Shown here piece by piece: positions 51,019 to 59,228 of a stretch of 64,000 nt of DNA. The first letter of the stretch is position 1; each line of letters opens with the position of its first letter. This stretch comes from JAUIIK01 sp963709995 (lineage in GTDB: Bacteria; Chloroflexota; Chloroflexia; Thermomicrobiales; CFX8). A program made the translations under genes and the position numbers. Where the stretch lies: the NCBI GenBank assembly GCA_963709995.1, contig CAVPYN010000013.1, positions 62,001 through 126,000 of the forward strand. Direction: 5' to 3'. Under the pieces are notes generated by a model. The model was not told the origin of the DNA and made no database searches. It saw only the letters and a list, made by a program, of their open reading frames with translations.

Positions 51019-52675
51019 CTACCCGAGGGTGTCGTGGACAACTTGCCCACCAACCACGGTGAGACTGCTGGTTATGTCAAATAATTCTTCGTCAGCCACG
51101 ACGAAGAGGTCGCGATCGAGCACCGCGATGTCGGCCAGCTTGCCGGGCGTCAGCGTACCCTTGATGTCATCCTCGAAGGTCACCCAGGCGCTTGTGGCGG
51201 TGTAGAGCCGCAACGCTTCCTCGCGGCTGAGGCACTCTTCCGGTCCCAGCTCGCGGCCGGTGACAGTCTTGCGTGTTGTGGCGCTATAGATCCCGACAAA
51301 CGGGTTGTAGGTCGTCACCGGGGAATCGGAGCCAAGCGCCAGCGGCACCCCGGCATCCAGATAGGTCCGCAACGGCATCGTCCGGGCCGCCCGTTCCTCG
51401 CCGACGCTGGCGACGTAGCTTTCGCCCAGGTTGGTGACGAAAGGAATTGTCGCCAGGGCAGGAAAGCGATGCTCGCGCATGATCTCAAGCGTCTTCTCAG
51501 TCGGAAAATAGCCGTGATGAATGCGATGGCGGATACGCGAGTTTCGGGTTGGCTTCCTGCGCAGCGGCGTAGGCGCGGACGACAATCTCCTGCATACGGT
51601 CGCCGCATGTGTGACTGTCAATCGACCAGCCGCGATCGTGAACCCAGCGCACCCGCCGGGCAATTCACTCTCGGAGACGACGAACTGGCCGAAGTTGTCC
51701 GGCTCATCGAGATAGGGTTCGAACATCAGCGCCGTGCGGTCGCCCATACCGCCGTCGGGCATGAACTTGATCGTGTCCAGCCGCAATAGCTCGTCGCCGA
51801 ATCCGCTGAAGAGCCCGACGTGCTCGAAACGCTCCTCAAGCACCTCCTCATTCGGCTCCATACTCGCGCCCCAGCCAGCCAGGCACATCGAGACTCGGAC
51901 GGTCAGGTCGCCGCTTCGTACGCACGTTCTGGAATGCACGCAGCTGGGCAGGGATCAGTCCCGGCTCGGCGACGGAGGTGATCCCGAGCGCGTTGTACGC
52001 CTTGCAGGCGGTGCTGATATGCCGCTCGTGGTCGGCCAGTGTGCGTGCGGGAACGGCGGCATTGATCATCTGCTTGGCTCGATCTCGGAAGATGCCGGTT
52101 GGATCGCCACAGGTGATCGCGCACGATCCGCCCGGCGTAGAGTCGATCAGCAGGTGGATCTGGCGTGTGACGCCCAATGTCAGCCGCAGCCATCGCGGCG
52201 CTATTGGCCAGCAGCATGTTCCAGACGCGCTCCAGCACGACCGGGTTGTTCGGCGCGACCTCGTCGATATCATGCCGGTTCGGGAAGCGCTGCTCGACCA
52301 GCAGACTCTCGTCCCAGCCTCGTCCGAGGATCCATGCGCCCGGCGTCGGCGCTCTCAACAGCTCTCGCAACCGCCTCCTGAATGTCGCTGATCGAGCGGG
52401 CATGGTAGAGCGACACTTCGTTGAGAACAGCTCCGGTGCTCAGCAGGTGATTGTGCGTGTCATTGATCCCCGGGATGACCCTCCGTCCTCGCAGAGCCGA
52501 CAACCCGCGTCGCCTGGCACCGGCCAGCGCTTCAATCTCCGCGGCGCTACCAACCGCAAGAATGTGTCGTCCCTTGATCGCCAGCGCTTCGCGCTTCCGG
52601 CAGATCGGGATCCATCGTCGTGATCTTCGCGTCGGTCAGGATCAGGTCTGGCGCGCGGTCCTGTATCTGAATCAT
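51019..52675 (-). CDS. Amidohydrolase-3 (YtcJ-like) family protein (frameshifted)
   Basis: From the ATG at 52675 (MIQIQDRAPDLILTDAKITT) the gene is readable to 51019 with frame changes near 52590, 52500, 52330, 52140, 51920, 51560 and others. Landmarks: VIPGINDTHNHLLSTG (first metal histidines), GAWILGRGWDESLL, IKFMPDGGMGDRTALMFEPY, ATIPFVTNLGE, AGVPLALGSDSPVTTYNPFV (late Asp) and the closing LTPGKLADIAVLDRDLFVV. The span allows 551 residues, normal for the family. These are zinc-dependent hydrolases of amides or aryl compounds with unknown native substrates. It may be co-transcribed with the YgeY hydrolase. Confidence 0.78.
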
Positions 52676-52901
52676 TCGGCTTAGATCTCCACTGTCGAAT
52701 CATGTGTCCATAGGTTCATACGTGACGATAGAGAGCATGAGATTACGAGCGACGCAAACCACGATTGGGCGTCGACAATTCTTCGCCAAGCGCTATCTAG
52801 TCTTCCCGCAGAAAGAGGCTACTGAAACCGTCGTCGTAGTATCCATGCAGGCCAGTACTGCTATCGTTCACGGAAAGCAATAGGGTTACGAGCAGTATCG
52901 C

Positions 52902-53910
52902 CTATCCATCTAACAATGGCGCAAGCGCGCTCAAGGTACGTGCCTTCTTCTCCTCGTCACCGGCGATGCCGAGGACGGGTTCGTCGAGGCCGTCGGCGGT
53001 CCAGCGTTCGAGCTTGGCGGCGATCTCGTCGGCGGTGCCTACCAGGGCTGTCTCGTCAACCATCTCGTCACTGACGCCGGCTGCCGCCGCGTCGTGGCCG
53101 TCCTCCCAGCCTTCACGGACAGCGGCGACCTCTTCCGGCCAGCCCATGCGCTCCAGATGCTCGGCGTAGAAGCGGCCCATGCGACCAATGTAGAAGGCAA
53201 TCGGCCGGCGGGCAGCCAGGCGCATCTCATCTCGTTCGGATTCGTCCTCGACCATCGCCGTCGTGATGTAGGGCGCGATTGCACAGGAACCGGGTGCACG
53301 GCCAGCCGCAACTGAAGCCTCGTCCAGGACGCCTCGCAGCCAGCGGTACTTGCTACCCGGCCAGTAGATCGGCAGGATGCCATCGGCGATCTCGCCGGAC
53401 TGCTGGAGGCTCTTCGGCGTTATCGAAGCGACATAGATCGGAATGTGGTCGCGGATCGGGTTCATCCGCAGGCGGAAGCCCTGCTGCAAGTCGAAGATCT
53501 GCCCTCCGTACTGCAGCCGCTCGCCGCGCATCAGGATGTTGATGATATCGGTGTACTCGCGGATGCGGGTCAGCGGTTTCTCGAAGGGGATGCCGTGCAA
53601 CCGTTCGATGACGATGTGACCGGATGATCCGAGACCCGAGCAGAATGCGGCCACCGGAGATCTCGTCCAGCGTCGCCGCCGACATTGCGATCAGCGCTGC
53701 CGAGCGGGTGAAGACGTTGGCGATGCCGGCGCCGATCTTGATTCGTTCGGTGTTGTGGACCAGATCACCCATCGAGGTGAAGAGTTCGTGGCCCCAGGTC
53801 TCGCCGAGCCAGATCGCGTCGTAGCCCAGTTCATCGGCCAGACGTGCAGAGCGCACCGCCTGGCTCCAGTCGCCGCCGGGTGCAACTCCACCAGTAACAG
53901 CCAGTTTCAT
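52902..53910 (-). CDS. LLM-class F420-dependent oxidoreductase (one frameshift)
   Basis: From the ATG at 53910 (MKLAVTGGVAPGGDWSQAVR, GGAAAGG upstream) the barrel starts with ADELGYDAIWLGETWGHELF, IKIGAGIANVFTRSAALIAM and ATLDEISGGRILLG. The frame slips near 53640 and continues LGSSGHIVIERLHGIPFEKP, IPIYVASITPKSLQQSGEIA (phosphate-binding region) and YRWLRGVLDEASVAAGRAPG to 52902. About 336 residues. It belongs to the F420-dependent branch typical of actinobacteria and Thermomicrobia, unlike the two LLM genes at 11.8 and 42.2 kb. Substrate unknown. The 226 bases between it and the amidohydrolase show no gene. Confidence 0.85.
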
Positions 53911-54035
53911 TGCGTTTGCCGCCTTTCCAACACCTCGACATTGCTCGCTCGAATTCGCTGGATCGTAGCATCGGTGAGCGGCGGAGATTGTGCTAGGATT
54001 CACGATGTTCCGACTGCAAGGAGCATCGTCTATCA

Positions 54036-55891
54036 TTGGCCGCTCGCGGGGATGCAGTCGTATTCATCGTTGGGACTGGCGCAGGAGGGGCCCCGGTGTT
54101 TAGGACTCCAGCCGATTTCCAAGCTCATATTGCAACTGTCCAGGCACGCCTGCTCGAAGCGCGCGAGGGCAAGTGGGTTATCACCGTTGCCGTCAGCGAG
54201 GACTCGATCGCCAAGGGCGTGCGCGACGTCATCGCCACGCTCGAGCGCGAGCTTGAACGGCCAGGGCACGCCTCATCTCCTACGAACCGTCGGCAGCGGC
54301 GGCTGGGCATGGGCCGATCCGTCGGTCGAGATCCAGTCACCAGACGGCCCGGCGGTCCTCTACGGCAATATCACACCTGAACGCGCGAAGTGACTCGCGG
54401 CGGGATCGCTGACGGGCGCTACCACGCTGAGTGGAGCGTTGGCGTCCGGGCAGACGAGCCCTTCGAAGGCCATCAACCGCTGACCGATCACCCCTTCTTC
54501 GGCCGCCAGCGGCGAATCCTCTTCCGCGACGCCGGTGTGGTCGATCCCGAAGAGCATAGACGAGTACATCGCCGCCGGCGGGCTACAGCGCCTTCGTCAA
54601 GGCAATCACTGCGATGACGCCCGACGAGGTGATCTCCGAAGTCTCGACCTCGAACGTGCGCGGCCGGGGTGGGGCGGGCTTTCCAGCCGGCATCAAGTGG
54701 GGCGGTGGACGCGATTCGCAGGCGCAACCGAAATACGTCGTCGTCAATTCGCACGAGGGCGAACCGAACGTCTACAAGGATCGACGGCTGATCGAGAGTT
54801 GTCCTCACCAGTTGCTCGAAGGCATCATGATCGCTTGCTATGCGATCGGCGCGAAGGTCGGCTACAACTACATTGGCGGCGAGCATTTCCTGGCCGTCGA
54901 CCGTTTCCACATCGCCGTCGCACAAGCCTACGAACTTGGGTTGCTGGGCGATGACGTTCTCGGTACCGGTATCAACATCCATGTCCGCACCCGGCTAGGT
55001 AGCGGCGCGTACATCGCCGGCGAAGAGATGGCGCTGCTGGAGTCGCTCGAAGGCAAGCAGGCGATGCCGCGCACGAAGCCGCCGTTCCCAACGGTCATCG
55101 GCTACCAGAACCGGCCGACGGTGCTGAACAACGCCGAGACGCTTTCAAATGTGCCCCACATCATCAACAACGGCGGCGAGTGGTTTGCCGGAATCGGCAC
55201 CGAGCGCAGCAAGGGCACCAAACTGGTCACGATGCAGGGCCGCACCGAGCGTAGCGGCGTCGTCGAGGTCGAGATGGGCATGACCCTCTACGATCTCGTC
55301 TTCAATGTCTATGGCGGGATGCAGGACGGCTACGAGTTTGCCGGGTTGCAGACGGGTGGCGTCTCTGCCGGACCGATCACCCGCGACATGCTCAAGGATT
55401 ATCTCGTTGATTTTGACTCCCTGCGCGACAGTTGGCGGGATGCTCGGTTCCGGCGGTTACGTGCTATTCGACCACACCGTCGATCCAGTCGAGTTCGCGC
55501 TCTACCTGACCGAGTTCAGCCGCTGGGAGAGCTGCGGCAAATGCACTCCCTGCCGGCTGGGCTGTCCGGCGCTGGTCGAGATTCTCGCGACGCATCGCCA
55601 GCGGGCAGGGGCGGCCCAGGCGATATTGAGTTGATCGAGCGCCACAGCACAGGCGATGATCGAACTTGTCCCTGTGCGGACTCGGCGTTGCTGCACCCGC
55701 GCCGGTCATGGGCTTCCTGAAGTATTTCCGAGCCGAGTTCGAAAAGCGTATTTACGAGAAGGCCGGACACGGGAGCGCGCCGCTGGAGCTTGTCGGAATC
55801 CGAATCCCGCGACCGCGATCCCGCCCCGGCACCGTCTTACAGCTATACGGGCCAGTCGCCAACATCTCTCGGAGTTTCCGGCGACGACTGA
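54036..55891 (+). CDS. nuoF: NuoF/HoxF-like NADH-binding flavoprotein with cysteine-less N-terminal domain (frameshifted)
   Basis: From a TTG at 54036 (AAGGAG upstream) the protein begins with a thioredoxin-like ferredoxin-fold domain: WVITVAVSEDSIAKGVRDVI, LLRTVGSGGWAWADPSVEIQ and AVLYGNITPERA. The four cysteines that hold a [2Fe-2S] cluster in NuoE/HoxF domains are absent. The main part has VRGRGGAGFPAGIKWGGG and NSHEGEPNVYKDRRLIESCP (FMN/NADH site), GSGAYIAGEEMALLESLEGK, a SLBB region, and ESCGKCTPCRLGC for the N3-type [4Fe-4S] cluster. Frames change near 54265, 54395, 54480, 54575, 55435 and 55620. The end is uncertain (55891 preferred). No other complex I or hydrogenase subunit is in view. 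Confidence 0.75.
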
Positions 55892-55964
55892 TTCTGACGA
55901 CCGACAGTCTGGATCTCCGTGACGAGACAACCGGCCGGATGTCCCGGCCGGCCTGGAGACAGAG

Positions 55965-57370
55965 TTGTTCGTCGCAGAATTGATCCCACCAAGAATCATC
56001 GAACTGCCGCCGCCGCGCGCAACCGGACGGCGACCAACGACGGAGTTTCAGGCACGTCTATTCGTGGCTATTTTCGCGCTGCTCGTTATCGCGGGGGCCG
56101 CTCTGCTGATGTTGCCCTGGGTCAGCGCGAGCGGAGAACCGACTCCGGCCCTACCGATGCCCTCTTCACCGCCATGTCGGCGCTTTCGGTCACCGGCCTG
56201 GTGACTCTCGATACCGCAGACGCACTGGAACTGGTTTGGCCAGGTGATCATCCTGGTCCTGATCCAGATCGGCGGGCTTGGTTTCATGGTCGGCACGAGC
56301 CTGGTGCTCGGCCTTCTGAGCCAGGGACATGGCCGTTTGCGCCACCAGCTCCTGATCGGCGGCAATATTCCAACGCTATCGTTGCATGATGCTGTCGTTA
56401 TGGCCCGCCGCATCGCGCGCTTCACCTTCATTGTTGAAGCTGTGGGCGCACTCCTGCTCACGTTGCGATTCATCAGGGATCACATGACCCGTTGAATGCT
56501 TTCTGGCATGGCTTGTTCTATTCCATTTCGGCATTCTGTAACGCCGGTTTCGACTTGCAGGGAAATTTCAGTTCGTTTACTGCGTTCGAGGGTGGCTTTT
56601 CTGAACGTCGTTCTCATCATCTTGATCCAGGCTGGTTCACTTTCTTACTTCGCCCTTTCCGACGTCGCTCAAAACCGTCGCTGGAAATTTCTCTCGGGGA
56701 ACACCCGGTTGGTGCTGACGTTCAACGCGGCTCTATTATTCACCGGCATGGTCGTCTTTCTCGTTTCCGAGTGGAACGGCACGATGGCCGGGGCCAACTG
56801 GCTCACCGGCCACTTGTGGCGCTGTTTCAATCGGTATCGGCCCGCACCGCCGGTTTCGCGACGGTCGATTTCGCGACCGCAAATACCTTCACCGACTTCT
56901 TCTGGGTCGCGTTGATGTTCGTCGGAGGGGCGTCCGGCTCGACCGCTGGCGGTGTCAAGTTCACGACATTCGCTGTGATTCTCGTTGCCGTGGCATCCGA
57001 GGTGCGCGGCGTGACCGATCCGCAGCTGTATCGCCGACGCGTGCCATTGACGATGGTCATGCGAGCGATCACCGTTGCAACGCTGTTCTTCCTGATTCAT
57101 TTTGTCATGACTCTGGCATTGATCATCTCAGAGCACGCCTCTGGCCAGGACCCATCATTCACCTCGATGCTCTTCGAGGTTATGAGCGCTCAGGCGACCG
57201 TCGGGCTCTCAACCGGAATCACCCCGACCCTTTCCCCGGTTGGCAAGTTCATCATTGTGCTCACGATGTTCGTCGGTCGCCTCGGCCCGCTCACGCTTGC
57301 GTATGCGCTTGCCCAGCGGGAACGCACAATCCGCTACCGTTACCCTCCGATGACCGTCCATATTGGCTAG
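55965..57370 (+). CDS. trkH: TrkH/KtrB-type potassium transporter (frameshifted)
   Basis: From a TTG at 55965 (GGAGACAGAG upstream) the protein can be followed to 57370 over frame changes near 56130, 56235, 56485, 56600 and 56800. All four pore regions of the family are visible: FTAMSALSVTGLVTLDTADA, SISAFCNAGFDLQGNFSSF, FQSVSARTAGFATVDFATAN and VMSAQATVGLSTGITPTLSP, each with the filter glycine. GTSLVLGLLSQGHGRLRHQL and ASGSTAGGVKFTTFAVIL (loop in the third repeat) are also typical. About 468 residues. It imports K+ with a TrkA/KtrA-type NAD-binding subunit, which is not in this window. Confidence 0.85.
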
Positions 57371-57543
57371 GACCTGAGATCCCAGCTCTGGCGGTAAGAA
57401 GCTGCCAGATGCTTTCTGATTATCACGCGGCTCTCCATCTCGGTTTTCACCGCGAACGACAACGTCCAGACCCTTCCCCCTTTGACTCATTCGTGCGACG
57501 ATAGAAAACTATGCAAACCTGACTGTGGGTGGAAGGGAAACTC

Positions 57544-58746
57544 ATGACGACGACCTATCTGGCAGCGCGCATCTTCGATGGCGTGGAGACGACGATCGAG
57601 GATGGCTTCATCACGGTAGATGGAGACAAGATCACTGCGATGGGGGCGAAATCCGATCTCGGCAGCGCGGCACAGGGCGCGGTTGATCTCGGCGACGCGA
57701 CGATCCTGCCGGGATTGATCAATATGCACACGCATATGACGTTCAGCGCGGATCGCGATGTGCTGGGCAACGCGCTCAATGACAGCCACGAGATGAAAAT
57801 CGCGCGCGCAATCGAGAATCTGCGCAAAGCGCTCCATTCCGGCGTGACGACCGTCCGCGACTGCGGCGCGCCGAACGAGGTTGCTTTCGCCCTGAGGGCT
57901 GCTTCTGAGAATGGCCTGATCGAAGCTCCGCATGTCTGGACCGCAGGCCAGGTGCTGACGTCGACCGGCGGGCATTGCTATTACATCGGCGTCGAGGTCG
58001 ACTCGGTTGATGACATCAAGAAAGCGGTCCGCAATCAGGTCAAAGCTGGCGCTGACTTCATCAAGGTGATGGCGACCGGCGGCGGGCTAACGCCGAATAC
58101 CTACCCGGAAAACGCCCAGTTCAGCCGCGACGAGTTGATCGCCCTGGCGGACGATTCCAGGCGTTTGGACCGCAAGATCGCGGCCCACTGCCACGGCACC
58201 CCGGGCATCCGCAACGCGGTGGCGGCCGAAGTGACGACGATCGAGCACTGCTCCTTCATGACTCGAGAAGGAGTCGAGTACGAAGATGACGTTGCCGTTC
58301 AGGTTGCCGAGAAGGGCATCTACGTGTGTCCAACGCTCAGCACCGGCGAGCGCGCCCGGCAGGCGGCACAGGAGGCGGGCATCCCGTTGCCGGCCCGTTT
58401 CGCCGGGATGCGTGAGAAGCGCGTTGACAACCTGCGGCGGATGTCTGACCTCGGCATCCAGTTTGTCTCCGGCAATGACGCGGGGGTGACGTTGACTGGT
58501 TTCGATGATTTCCAGCTCGATCTCGAGATGCTGGTTGAGTACATCGGCTTCACGAACGAGAAGGCCATTGCGACGGCTACCAGCGTGGCTGCCGAAGCGA
58601 TTGGCACCGACGAGTACGGCACGCTGGCCGAAGGCAAACGCGCCGATCTCCTCGCCGTCAACGGCAACGCCCTCCACGACATCGGCGCTCTGCGCGACAT
58701 TCAGCTCGTCATCAAGTCGGGCGAAGTGGTGGTTGATAACCGGTAG
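57544..58746 (+). CDS. Metal-dependent amidohydrolase (prolidase/imidazolonepropionase-like)
   Basis: 400 residues from the ATG at 57544, which has GAAGGGAAA upstream; an ATG at 57529 is less likely. ILPGLINMHTHMTFSADRDV holds the first metal histidines, HSGVTTVRDCGAPNEVA and GADFIKVMATGGG (the bridging lysine) follow, then KIAAHCHGTPGIRNAVAA and TTIEHCSFMTREGV (two more His) and FVSGNDAGVTLTGF (the catalytic Asp). TLAEGKRADLLAVNGNALHD closes the chain. This is the layout of Xaa-Pro dipeptidase/aryldialkylphosphatase-like members of the superfamily, which act on peptides or lactams with two zinc ions. No operon partner. A perfect hairpin follows. Confidence 0.92.
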   Translation: MTTTYLAARIFDGVETTIEDGFITVDGDKITAMGAKSDLGSAAQGAVDLGDATILPGLINMHTHMTFSADRDVLGNALNDSHEMKIARAIENLRKALHSGVTTVRDCGAPNEVAFALRAASENGLIEAPHVWTAGQVLTSTGGHCYYIGVEVDSVDDIKKAVRNQVKAGADFIKVMATGGGLTPNTYPENAQFSRDELIALADDSRRLDRKIAAHCHGTPGIRNAVAAEVTTIEHCSFMTREGVEYEDDVAVQVAEKGIYVCPTLSTGERARQAAQEAGIPLPARFAGMREKRVDNLRRMSDLGIQFVSGNDAGVTLTGFDDFQLDLEMLVEYIGFTNEKAIATATSVAAEAIGTDEYGTLAEGKRADLLAVNGNALHDIGALRDIQLVIKSGEVVVDNR

Positions 58747-58747
58747 G

Positions 58748-58822
58748 CCGGGGAAGTAGGTAGTTCGTAGTTTGTAGGAAAGCCAACAGCCGACCCCTCC
58801 CTCGGTTTCGAGGGAGGGGTCG
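58748..58822. terminator. Heptamer repeat followed by a perfect 13-bp hairpin
   Basis: At 58757-58780 the plus strand reads GTAGGTAGTTCGTAGTTTGT in seven-base steps, like the other heptamer sites. CGACCCCTCCCTC (58791-58803) and its reverse complement (58810-58822) enclose GGTTTC. It lies between convergent genes (stops at 58746 and 58851), as expected for a bidirectional terminator. Confidence 0.65.
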
Positions 58823-58850
58823 AGGGGTCGGGGGAGGGAGTTTCTCTGGC

Positions 58851-59069
58851 TTACCCCGCGTAACCGCTTACCGGCTCCTGCTTCACAGACTGGGGCAGCG
58901 TCGCGCCGTCCAGCTTCGCCGCCAGGGCTACCAGCGCGGTTGCGATCCCGCGTCGCAGGGTTCCAGCCGGGCGGTTAGCCGTTGCTGTCTGCCAGTAGCT
59001 TTGGTTAATCGTGTCAGTCTGATTCCAGTGCGCGTTGATTCGCATATCGAGGTCGGTGCGGTCGAACAT
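58851..59069 (-). CDS. Small protein of unknown function (72 residues)
   Basis: Supported by a good binding site (AAAGGG eight bases before the ATG), an isolated position and a normal-looking composition. The N-terminal half is polar (MFDRTDLDMRINAHWNQTDT), rich in Asn, Gln and Trp. The second half contains a mildly hydrophobic helix (IATALVALAAKL). No membrane segment, signal or family is recognised. It lies 160 bases after the LuxR/AAA regulator gene on the same strand and could be its target or simply the next gene. Confidence 0.55.
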   Translation of the reverse strand: MFDRTDLDMRINAHWNQTDTINQSYWQTATANRPAGTLRRGIATALVALAAKLDGATLPQSVKQEPVSGYAG

Positions 59070-59228
59070 GGTGACTGCCCTTTCGGTGTCGCTCGCGGAG
59101 GCGAGTGCCTGTTTCTGATGTATCCACTGTAGGCAAGCAGAAACACTGGCACATCGTGGTGATTGATGATTCGTGAAAGTCGGGATGGAGTAGCGGCCCT
59201 CAGCAATACTACTGAGTGCTGCGGGAAG

